NCBI GenBank assembly: GCA_964036295.1
Contig: OZ038464.1
Span: forward strand, 12,634,001-12,698,000
DNA length: 64,000 nt
Origin: Plumapathes pennacea
Taxonomy: Eukaryota; Cnidaria; Anthozoa; Antipatharia; Myriopathidae
Direction of reading: 5' to 3'
Below, piece after piece: positions 11,243 through 23,300 of this stretch (its first letter is position 1; each line of letters begins with the position of its first letter). A program made the translations under genes and the position numbers. The notes beneath the pieces are model-generated. The model worked only from the letters and a program-made list of their open reading frames with translations, was not told the origin of the DNA and did no database searches.

Positions 11243-11316
11243 GCAAAATTATGTAAACAAACAAGCCTAAAGAACCATTTGCGATACTACCAGCAAGGAG
11301 GCTGTAATTGTCATGG
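11243..11316 (+). other. Gene A first coding exon (5' UTR plus ATG-G)
   Basis: A 74-nt exon with acceptor CCTTATAG and donor GTAAGT at 11317. Only ATG plus one G is coding. Joined to 14853 it gives [18 protein letters not shown]. An in-frame TAA near 11269 blocks any longer N-terminus through this exon, so a Death or TRADD-N module cannot be read in through it. Confidence 0.7.
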
Positions 11317-14300
11317 GTAAGTATTCAATCAGTGACTGCATGCAGTTATTTTACTTCTAGTATCTTTGAAATATATTGATATATCAGATCATATATCAGA
11401 GATCATATATCAGAACATATACAAAAATAAGATATAGTCTTTATTGCTAGAAGTTGAGATATTACTAAATTACTATACACACTGAAAGAAAGCTATAATA
11501 TACTCAAAGTATATTTAGTAGCTAATTATTGAAATGATTAAGCAGAAAAAAAAAATATTGACATTTTAATACAAATGTAGAGGTACATGTACATTATTTT
11601 CCTTAAGTGTTTCTATGGGTAATGTTACACCCAGAGTTTGAAACTGAGAATCTGATTCAAGCAAAGTGTGTAGTTTAATGTAAATTTATGTGGCTCAGGA
11701 TTGTTAAAGGTTAAGGTGACTCTGGTGTTTCATGGCACACTGACGTCCATGACGATTTTGAATCATAACTTTTTTGGCTTTAATGTGATTCCACTTATAA
11801 AATCTTTGAGAAACATTTTCAGGAATATGATAGAATTCAACTTAACTGGGGAAAAATATTTTCAGTGATATTATAGCTTAAGTGGACAGCACTTTTTGAG
11901 CAAAACCACATCCAGTGAAAAATATTTCTGGTTTTTATTAGATTTCTGGAACCAGCTTAGAGTGCTTTTCAGATGACCATTGCAAAAACCAAAATCAAAG
12001 CAATTACAGAGCCAACCACTGAGTTGAGCAAAAAAATCACCCAACCTTATTAGAAGTATGAGCAAAACCAAAACTAAAACCAAGTATAATATTGCAATAG
12101 TTTTACTAACCAATCATTAGTGAGAACATGTCATCACCACTTGCTTCCTTTCATGAGAATATCGCAACCAGGTTTTGCTTTTGCTCTTGATGTGCCAAGA
12201 GTATTGCTAAACTTGTTAAGACCAATCGGAAAGCCCCTTACCGAAAAAGTAGTATGGACCATATATGGGCCTGATACATGGGTTTTATATGGAAATATAC
12301 ATGGGCACAATATGGTTCTTTTATGGCATTTACATGGCCATGTTTAAGCCATACTTGATAAATGTGATGGCCATTTTTTTGTGCAACTGAGCTCTCTTTG
12401 CACTTAATATGGGATTAATATTTGTATTTTGCCAAAATCCATATTTCACCCATATGTGGGTAAATGAGAAATTTCCATGTTAAAACCATATATGGGGGAA
12501 ATATGGTCAATCTTAATATGGGATTAATAGGTATTTTGCCATGAACCCATATATGTGGAAAGTATGGGTGATACATTCAAGCCTGGAAAATGTGGTTGAG
12601 TCCCTCCTTAGGATCATTGAGTGCATGGAATTATAATGGACTTCACCAAATGAGAATAGCTACCTGCATACATTTGACCTATAAAATCTAGTTAAACATT
12701 GCAACTCGTTCAAATGGAAGCTGAACATCACAGATTTGCAATAATTTTGACCAGCAGTTTTTTATTCAAACATTTTAATGCAAAGTCTACTTTTAATCTC
12801 TGCATATAATATTTACAATTCATCCTGAACAAGTAAACTATCAAAAAATGGTTGTATACAATACATGCATCATTCTCACTGTTTATAGTTGTCAAGATTC
12901 AAATAGTCAACAGTAAAAATACTCAGGTATAGATTTTGCCTGACCTTAGCTTTTTGCTGAATTTTGCACTAGCACAATCCATCTCTTTTCCTTTCCTTGC
13001 CAGTGAATTTTCCAGGCTCTTATCTCCTTTCAAGTTCCTAGTCCTTTCGTTATCTTTTCCATCTTTCCTAATCGGTCAAAACCAGTGCAAAAGGCTTGTA
13101 GTAACTTCAAAGTACGCTGTGATGAAAGAAAACTGCACTTCTGTCTGGCTCTCGACTGAAAATGTACATCCGCGCACCGATTTTCCCACTTCACGATTCT
13201 GTGATTTTGATTGGTCAAAATGCAACATGTGACTTGTTTCCAGTGTCCACTCGGTAATTTTCTATGACGTTTTTACGTTGCGTGTCGATTGAGTGTTTGT
13301 GCAGTTTTCCAAGGCTTTTAACTAAATCTATGGAGTTTACCACAAGATTACATCACTTTCCAGCGAGAGTTTGTTCCTTTGGCCATGTTTGGAGGAGTAT
13401 CTTCCACATGTAAACTGTGTGATGAATACTATTTGTGCTGGAGCTGTTTGCACATGTACCGTATTGGAACTTGGAAGACATTTTCAAATATTTCAAAGAC
13501 TCCACTGCAGGAACTTGAAATGTCACTGTAAACTGTTGCACCAAAGAAGCCAGGATGTGTAAATACATGGAACTGCGAGGAATTGCCATTACGCTCGCAA
13601 AAATTGACTGTCTTTTGATTCCTGAGTGAGACTATAAATTTGCCATACGGCCGGTGATTTATGAGGTTAGTGCAGCAATTAAATGTCAAGATATTTGATG
13701 TCAACTTTCTTGTGACTGAACTGATGAACAGAGTAATAAACTGAAACACTTCCGCTAATGACTTGTGTGACTGAACTGTATTGTTGCAGTCCTGTCACAT
13801 ACATGGTGTAAACACAAACATGTACATTTCAGCTTGCAAGGGCTTTTGTTAACTATATTTTGCCCATATAATGTCCTCTGTAATTGAGATTAAATAATAT
13901 GGGAAATGTATGGGTTGTTATTAACCATATTTTGCCCATATAATGTCCTCTGTGATTGAGATTAAATGATATGGGAAATGCATGGGTTGTTGTTAACCAT
14001 ATTTTGCCCATATAATGTCCTCTGTAATTGAGATTAAATAATATGGGAAATGTATGGGTTGTTGTTAACCATATTTTGCCCATATAATGTCCTCTGTAAT
14101 TGAGATTAAATAATATGGGAAATGTATGGGTTGTTGTTAACCATATTTTGCCCATATAATGTCCTCTGTAATTGAGATTAAATGATATGGGAAATGCATG
14201 GGTTGTTGTTAACCATATTTTGCCCATATAATGTCCTCTGTAATTGAGATTAAATGATATGGGAAATGCATGGGTTGTTGTTAACCATATTTTGCCCATA

Positions 14301-17300
14301 TAATGTCCTCTGTAATTGAGATTAAATAATATGGGAAATGTATGGGTTGCTGTTAACCATATTTTGCCCATATAACGTATTTTCCCATAGATTCAAATAA
14401 ATATGGGAAGTGCATGGGAAGCTTAATTCCCATATTTTACCCATGCATCACTGACTCACATTTTCTCACCCATGTTTTCCCCATATATCGAAAATGATGC
14501 CCATATGAAATCCGTATTTAAATTCTAAGACCCATATCATTACCATATATGGGACATATGTGGCCCATATTAAGCCAATGTATTACCCATATTAAACGTT
14601 TGGTAAGGGGCATAGCAAATGCAAAACTAAAACAGTCACCTGATTGCTTTTGACAGTCAAGCGAAAACAGCTCTATATTGAATTAATACATACCTTAACC
14701 AAGTTTTCGCAAAGTCATTGGAGCAGAAAAGTGGAGGTGATAAGGCTATCTAAATTTTGCCATGAAGTGAAGGAGGCCCAATGAAACACTGGAGTCACCT
14801 TATATTTAAACAGAAATTTTTGACTGATCAAAGATAATTTTATTCTTTACAGACGCCTCTCCTGCTGGTACTTTTGGTATACGCCAACCATCACTAATCC
14901 AGCAACTTAAGTCAATCTTGGACCAATATCCAGATGATGGGCAGATCCTGAAGGTAGCTGGGGGATACTAAATAATGCAATGAGTTATATAATCAGCTCA
15001 CACATGGCCTACTCCCACAAGGTTTTGACAATACATTGTATGGGAGTTTCCATTATTTTTGGGGGTGGGGGTGGCAAAATGGGGGAAGTCAGTATTTAAA
15101 AATAGTTCTACCAAACTTTTGTGTCCAAAGCATGGGGGAGGGGGGCATAACCACACTCTAGCTTTAGCTTGGTAGTGAGGATTTCTAGTTTGATTGAGTT
15201 GTTTTTTAATTAAGTTATGCTGTAATTAGAACATTCTGCTTAGCAAGAAATTGACCAGCCTGCTGATTTTGGGTTTAACGAACTACTAGGAACATGAAAA
15301 TCAGATATCCCCTGCCCTGTAGTGGGTTTTCAGGAAGCAGGATTCTAGTCTATTTCTGCTTGGAGATTATTTATCATTTTTATAAACCTCGTCATCAGTC
15401 GACCCCTAAAATTATGTTTGTCACACAGCAGTCTAGCTGGTTTTTAATGGTTCAGACAACATGCACAGTCAGATGTGTCTCAAGTTTTCTTGGACAAGTT
15501 AAACTTCAAAATTCACTGGGACAACTTTTAATTCTGCACTCAACAACAGAATACATCCGAGATTAGAATCGTGACTCAATGAGTTTTGCACAGTAAGGAA
15601 AGTCTTTAACACATTTTAATTTTAACAGAAGCCGCAACTGCTCCAGCCAACTCTGCATTCTAACCAAATGTGTGTATAGTTTTTTACCTCATGTGTAAAT
15701 TGCATTTCTTCATGTGTAACAGCTTTAAAACTGAAAGCAAAAGTCACTTGTTTATTCTTTCAAAGTCTTGGAAATATGTTAATTATGCAAAAATGTCTTC
15801 ATTTGAACACAGTTTCAAATAATGGCAAACCAGGTTATCTTGCATGAAGGCACCCTGTAATAGTTTTGAATGTTAGCAAAAAGGTCACAATAGTCCTATT
15901 TGGCCTTTGTCGCAGTTCTCAGGCATCAAACTACAAATATATGGCAACTGCTAAAAAAAAAGTGATAACACAACCAAAATTAGCTTACCACAAAAGATTG
16001 TTGATTGTAATTTATTAAACTTCCTGGTTCCTGAAAGTTGTAGTTTTAGCTCCTTCCAGCAAACAAAACAGAACCCAAATTTAAGGGTCTTTGTTATCCT
16101 TCGGTGATTTTGAAATATAGAGCAGCCCTTATGTAGTTTGAAAAGTCCAATCTTTATTGCATTGAGCACTTGCAGCAGTCTGTCAAAACTTGGATCTTCC
16201 AGTAAATGTCAAATGTTAAAATTTCCACCAACTGTATTTTGCTCATCCTTTCTAGAGAAGTATCTGAGTTTAAAAAACAATATTGGGGAGGTAACCCCTT
16301 CAGTCATGCCTTAAAGAAATTGTTTCGCTCCTTTTACGGCTAGCATGCTTGCCTTTCATGCATTGGAAAATATCCCTGCTGATTACAGCCGTTCATCGAA
16401 CAACTTCGCCTTGTATCTGCAATGCGTACAAAATCACTTCCATTCATACTCTCACTTGTCACTGCGAAATGGTTAAAACTTGAACTGCTTAGCAACCTCA
16501 CCTGGAGGTAGTACGCTTGACAGACTGATAACGTTAAATTTCGAGATGGGACTTGCTTGGAATTCCCCAAAAGTCCAATACTACACCATTCAGCATCATG
16601 ATTATCCTCGTAGAGCTTGGGGATGATCAGAAGCATTAATTCATATATATGTACTGTTAAAGTGATGAAGTCATCCAGTTTTGTACTTGGCTTCAGAGTG
16701 GTATACTCTTTTGAGTCTATAGCTACATGAGGTAGAAGTGTAAGATTCTTTATCAGTACTAATAATAGGCGAGCTATAAGCTAGCAGCCTGGTTCCTACT
16801 TGTAACCTTCAACCAAGATATTCTTTATGAAAAAGTTTATACTCTAGTCCTTATTATCACACTGGACATGCAATTTACACGTTTGTTCGATAAGTACATT
16901 ATAGTATTTCTAATGTATCTTCACATTAGGAACTGATCCAGAATGCTGAAGATGCTGGAGCCTCCAAAGTAAAGTTCCTGTGTGACTATCACAGTTATGG
17001 TACAGAGAAACTGCATCACCCAGGACTGGACAAGTTCCAGGTTGGTTTTGTGAAAGCCTTACAAATTATTAAGTACCCATATTAGTAATTAATAACTAAT
17101 ATGGCATGTAGAGTGGTATCAAAACAGAAGTAGAACTATAGAGAGCAAAGGTAACTGTTTACAGCATTACACTTACATTATACAAAATAATTATATGCAT
17201 ATTTAATGCATTCTGTACAATTGTATTACAGATGAAATGATACTAGAATGAAGTACATGTCATTGCTTTGCGTTTCAATACTTTGTCATCACAGTCAGAT

Positions 17301-20300
17301 CAGTCTAATGGTCCTTACACGAGGAAGACCAGAACAAATTAAAAACAAAATAGTATAAGTCATTGGAGATGCATTTCTTATGTATCATGAAAAGGGTTAC
17401 TGTGGATTTTTCAAGGTCCAGGTAGCATTGTATGTGCAGTAACTTTATTCATAATGAAAGGTATAGTTATGTTTTCTGTATACTTATATCTCAATGGAGA
17501 CTAGGCCAGCTGTTGATTTTCTCTATTTAAAGATTGTTCTGAATAAACTTGTGCGTTTCAGTGCATAATACCTGTTTTATAACATGTGTACAATAATTTC
17601 TCTATTCTGATTGGCTGAGAGCATATCAGTTTATCCTAAACAGTGCAAAAATGTGAAATTGACAGTGCAAAATTTCAAAATTGAAAATGATTGACAGCAG
17701 AGCTAAACCAAACAAAATGGCTGACAGATTTAACAGAAATTATTGTATGCATGTTGTTAACAAGTATTCACACGATTTCTCGAGCAATTTTGGAATAAAT
17801 GAGCAATCATAATTTTTTCAAAGAAAACAAATTGCACTCCTGCGGCACTCCTGCAATTTTGTGATCTTTGAAAAATGTACTCATGCTCGTTGATTCCAAA
17901 TTGCACTCGAAATAATGTGATTACCTATACTAATATTGCTTGCATTTTCAGTTTGTTTGCCATATGTGACCCTTATATGAATTAATCGAGTGTCAGGGTG
18001 TTACGCCCCGAAATGTAACAATCAACGCAAAATGTAACATTAACGCAAATTGTAACAACTTCCACCGCAAAGTGTAACATTACCCCAAAATATAACAACT
18101 TTTGACACAAAATGTAACAACTCCTTTAGCGCGAAATGTAGCAACTTTCCGACGCAAAATGTAACAACTTCGTTAACGCGAGATGTAACAACTCTGTCGC
18201 AAAATGTAACGATGCAACTAAGTGGAACAATTAAGATGTTGAATGTTGAAATCTTAACTACACATTCACACCTTATTTGCAGCTTTTGTATCAACGAAAG
18301 AAACGCTAAATTTGAATTATCGCCATGAAAAACGTGTGCTGTGAAGCTGTTGAAACAATGACAGCAGGCGCAGGCGCTACATACGTACAGTTTCAGAGCA
18401 CGCCGGGAGAAAAAAGAAAATGCCAGGAGAGTCTCTCGTACCCCCACATCAACTGAATCAATATTGTCCAAATAAATTGCTTATTTCTTGCGGTTCTTCC
18501 AGTAGATATGGGTAATGCCATACCAGCCAGATCCTCGTGCAATAAAACTCAACCATGCCGACGCCCACTTAACATGATTTATGATCTCGCGAAGTCGAAT
18601 AACCGCCCCGCTTGCCTTTCCTTTGATGGACATAGCTTTTCGCACGCTAACCTGTCGAATATCTGTGATATCGTCAAGTTCTGGTATGTATACCATCGGT
18701 GCAGGTTCTTTATCAGTGATATCTCTAAATAACGGCGAGAAACGGCTCTCAAGGCTTGCCTCATATACGGGAATAGTGTAAGAGTTTGTTGTATGATGTG
18801 TTCTAGAATATCTTCGTTTAAGACAGTTGGATGTACTTCTGCACTTGTTGATTCGTAAGACAGTAGTGGATTGTTTCCAATTGGCATTTCACTCTGTACG
18901 GGCAAGTCCGAAGTCCGGGACGAGGGTCGATCATCACGATCTGACTCAGGGCGTTGGTCCACCTCTTCTTGGGCGTGCCAGTGCACATCAGGTGGGCCTT
19001 CATTGATGCTGCCACTTGAGTCGGAGAAAGGCTGTTGGTCCAATGTGTTGGTCGACCCAGGTAGTCTGATCGCCGGTGATAATGTTGCCATGTCGTGCCA
19101 CGCAGGATTGTTCTGCAGTCCAACATAGTGTTCCCCGTCCCCTTCTGCAAAGTGACTAAGGTAAAAAGTGCAAATGGGAAATGAATTCATGGGAGAAATA
19201 ACTGCAGTTGCGGCAGGTCCAAGGGAAGAAATGACAACAAACGCCACATTATAGAGTTCAGCCGCAGCTTGTAGAGTGAGATGATCTATTGTCGACCAAA
19301 CTACACAGCCGTGAAAAGAGTGTCTGTCCCTCATAAATATTTGAATCTGATCCGGGACACCTCTTTCGACTCTTTGATAATGGTAAACAATTGTCCAGTT
19401 GGATTAGCCGGCTATTCCTGTCACCTCAATTTGAACAGCAGGTTGCTTTAGGGTCTATTTATATGGAGGTAGGGACACCCGGCTACCCGAGTTACCTGGG
19501 TCCCCGAGCCACTCGGGTAGGGTCAAATCTGTATACAAACCGCTTTTGATGCGAACACCTCTGTTTATACAGCGTGCGGTAGAACTGTCCCGGGTAGTAG
19601 GGTCACCCGGGTGCTAAGGACACCCGGGGATGAACGAAAAAGTTCATGTAAACACGTTCGCCCCGGTCAACTCTCTCCTCGCTCTCGTTTCTTCCAACTT
19701 CACCAATGAATAATTGTATCGAACAGAAGATTCTACGCAAAAGCTGTCCTCTTGTTGACCTAGATTAAGTAAATAAACCCTGAAAGCCCCCTGGAGTTCA
19801 ATGTAACTGGCAGCTATGAAATTTATCAAACCGATCAGGAAAGCCACGAGAGCTCTTGGATTCGCCATGGTCAAACTGAAGGCAAAACCGAATCGGCCAC
19901 GCCTGCTTTGTTGTTTACATATGAACATGCGACAAAAGTGTCTCGGGGTGCAGGGTGACTCGGGGCCCCGGGTGCCCCTTAGGCATCGTCGCAGAGAAGG
20001 TTGGCCTCAACAATTTGTTACATTTTGCGTTGTTACATTTCGCGCTAAAGGAGTGGTTACTTGCGTCGAAAAGTTGTTACATTTCGCGCTAAAGGATTTG
20101 TTACATTTTGCGTAAAAAGTTGTTACACTTTGGGTTAATGTTACATTTTGCGGTGGAAGTTGTTACAGTTTGCGTTGATTGTTACATTTCGCGGCGTAAC
20201 ACAGGGCCATTTCCTGCAACTGTCACCTTTTGATGTGCTGTGGTTGGCAACATTGTTTAATACTGTAAGTAGTTTAGTAAGAATAACTAAATCTCTTTTT

Positions 20301-23300
20301 ACAGGGTCCAGCACTTTATGCCTACAACGATGAAATGTTTACCGATGATGACTGGGAGGGAATTCAAGACTTGTGTGTCAGTATCAAAGCAAAAGATCCA
20401 ATGAAAGTGGGTCGATTTGGTCTCGGATTCAAGTCTGTTTATCACATAACAGGTAATATTCTATTAATAATTTCATTAGTAAAATATAGTGAGAATTTCA
20501 GCAAGTAAAGCAAAAGGATGTGAAATTGATACTGTCATAAGTTAGTGTCATACGCTCCATGGCAATTACACCTCTAGCGCAATGAGATCAGTTCTAACCA
20601 ATCAGAAAATTCGATTCGCATGCGAAAGTGCTTACTCGGTGACGTTAATTATTCAGCTGGTTTAAATGGTTATGTTACCCATTTCAAATCGCCGTTGTAG
20701 AGTCTTATTGAACAATCCGGATGTTTGGAAGAGAAGACAACATTTTTCACTCAATCATCCCATACTGTATTTCATTCCTAAGAACATTAATGTCGTTCAT
20801 CTTTTGTGCAAGTCAGCGTGTCGGTTGTAGATTAAATCACTGACCATTTGCGTCAAGTGGACATTAAATTTTGTGAGTATCGTATTTCTAAATTTAAAAG
20901 TCATATGCAGGCAAGCTTTGAATTAAACTCTCACTGTGATCTTCCTGGTTTCTTTCTAGATCTCCCCAGCATTGTGAGTGGTACGCACTTGGGTATGTTT
21001 GATCCCCATGAAACGTATTTCGGTGAACGAACAACGGGACATCGCTGGTGCTTTAATCAAGATCGTGAGACAGTGGATATGATTCCTGATCAGTTTGCAC
21101 CGCACGAAGGTATATTTGAGTGTGGAACTGAATGCATCCGTGCTGACTACAGGGGCACCTTATTTCGCTTCCCTTTGAGGGAGAGTCCTTCTCGCTTGTC
21201 CGATAACCTATATTCTCCAGAGAAAGTCTGTGAACGGTTTGAATCCTTCCAGATAGATGCCCACTTGGTGTTGCTGTTCCTCAACAATATAGAATCTATC
21301 GAATTTTACGTCAGAGAGGAGGAAGAATCCAGCCCAAGGAAGACATTTGAAGTGAAGATTGATGAAAGTAGTCTTGAGGAGGTTCGTGCCAAACGTAAGG
21401 AGTTCATGAATGAAATTAAGCATCTCAAGAAAGGAGAGGTGCCAAGCAACTCGGTCTCTGTGACGTATCCTGTAACCGTAGAGTGTACATCGTATAAGGG
21501 ACATGAGGGCTTTAGTAGCCTACATTTCTATTTACTGACCAATTACATCTGTGGAGAAGAAGTTGTTGCAGAAGTGAAAACGCTGTCAGAGGATCTGAGC
21601 TATTTGCCTAGGGTTGGTGTGGCAATACCGCTGGACGAGCAGGCGGAAACTGCAGAGGACCCTACAGGACATCTCTTCTGTTTCCTTCCCCTCCCCATGC
21701 AGAAAAAGAGTCTGACGGGACTGCCGGTGCATGTTAATGGTTTCTTCGCTCTCAGTCAAAATCGACGCCACCTGAAATGGCCGACCACCGATCAGGAGGA
21801 GGGAGGCAAAGAGCTGACGGACAAAGCCTTGCTGTGGAACAAGTTCCTTGTGAAGGAGGTGGTGCCCCATGCTTACGCTGAACTGCTGCTTGAGTCAAGA
21901 GGTGAAGTTCCACTCGAGGTGTTCTACAAAGCATGGCCTGATCCTGTGAAGACTGACCCCAAGTGGCAAGAGATGCTCCCTCCTTTGTTCGAGCAGCTGC
22001 TCCAGCATAAGTCCTTTCACACGATTGCGAATGGTGGTACATGGCTGAAGATAGAAGACGCAATTTTCGACACTCTGGACCGCGGAGACCCGGAAACAAG
22101 GCAGGTCATACTGAATGCTCTGCAAGCAGCCAACACGGGAGTTGTCAGTGCACCATGTCACGTGATGAATGTGATCGCTAAGCATCATGGTGAAATCGAC
22201 GAAATTACACCAAAACGGGTGCGTGACATTCTGAGACGGACGCCATCCTGCTACAGAAGCTTACAGAGAAGCGAGAAGTTGTTACTCTTGAAGTACATTC
22301 TTGAGGATTTGCCACGCTCTGATGAACTTGACGACCTGGAACTCTTACCTCTCTCAAATGGACAGTTTACAAGATTTCTTCACACAGGCCCCTCATGTGT
22401 ACCCATTTACATCTCTTCTGAAGAGCACGAGCAGGCCTTGCTTCCTGGGTTGGACAATTTGTTCGTGGACAACAGCATCAAAGAAGACATTCTTGTAAAA
22501 CTAAAGACGGCTGCTACACATGGTAGGTGTATACTTGTGCCAATGTCAGGGTTATGTCAGTGAAACGGAAACACTACAATGTCACAAAATTTATTATTGT
22601 TTAAATATGTTATTAGTACTAATATTAGTAGAGCCACGAACTGTATATTTGGTCGGTTTAGATGCTACTGTGTCTACACCGTGCGGAAGATACAGAAGGT
22701 ACGCTGTAGCTGTGAGATGACTTCTTAACTTGCTAATCCTGTTAACTAATTAGCCCGAAGCTTAACGGAGACAAAAAAAAAAAAAAGAAAATGGCGAAAT
22801 AGACTAGCCCAGACGCTTAATAGAGGTATTATTTGCAGTGCTTGGCAGACAAAACTAACTATTAATATCTGTTGAGGATTTCAAATCACTACAGTAAAGA
22901 TTTACACATGTATTTTACAGGTAAGACTACAAAATGAACTTAAATGTCTGCATAGCGTGTGGATGCAGTCTGGAATGTACAGTTTATGCAACAGTATTTG
23001 GTCGTGGTGTTGTCTTAAATTGCCTTAAAATGTAGCTATTTTATCCAACTTATAAATAACACTTGCAAGTGATTTATCTAATTAGTCCTGGGTGTTCTTC
23101 TTGGATATAATCTAGTTTTAAAAGGTGTGCTGGACATTATGCTAATAAATACTTCTTGTTTACAGGCCACCCCCAACTAAAGCACCTGGATGAGAATGCT
23201 GTCATAACGTTGCTTCCGAGGTCCTTTCCTGGCGATTGGTCGAGTGGTGATCAGGTGACTTGGCACCCAGGAAACGAAGGTCACCCACCACAAGAATGGC

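Larger units (their letters stand above)
11714..14800. mobile_element. Outer TIR element filling gene A intron 1
   Basis: The left end AGGTGACTCTGGTGTTTCAT (11714) pairs with the right end ATGAAACACTGGAGTCACCT (to 14800), 18 of 20 bases, with TA on each outer side. It holds a second TIR element (12234-14610) and the 72-bp array. No transposase is recognisable. The interior has related inverted words (GCAAAACCAAAACTAAAACC; GGTTTTGCTTTTGCTC). A Tc1/mariner-type TA duplication is possible. Confidence 0.7.

Noticed and set aside
13853..14371. 172-codon repeat protein, and a possible CRISPR-like array
   Set aside because: The 72-bp units are tandem with no spacers. The open frame follows from a unit length divisible by three.
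20848..20959. Upstream extension of the ORF of gene A exon 5
   Set aside because: A clean acceptor at 20958-20959 joins exon 4 in phase to DLPSIV. The upstream codons do not fit the sacsin fold.
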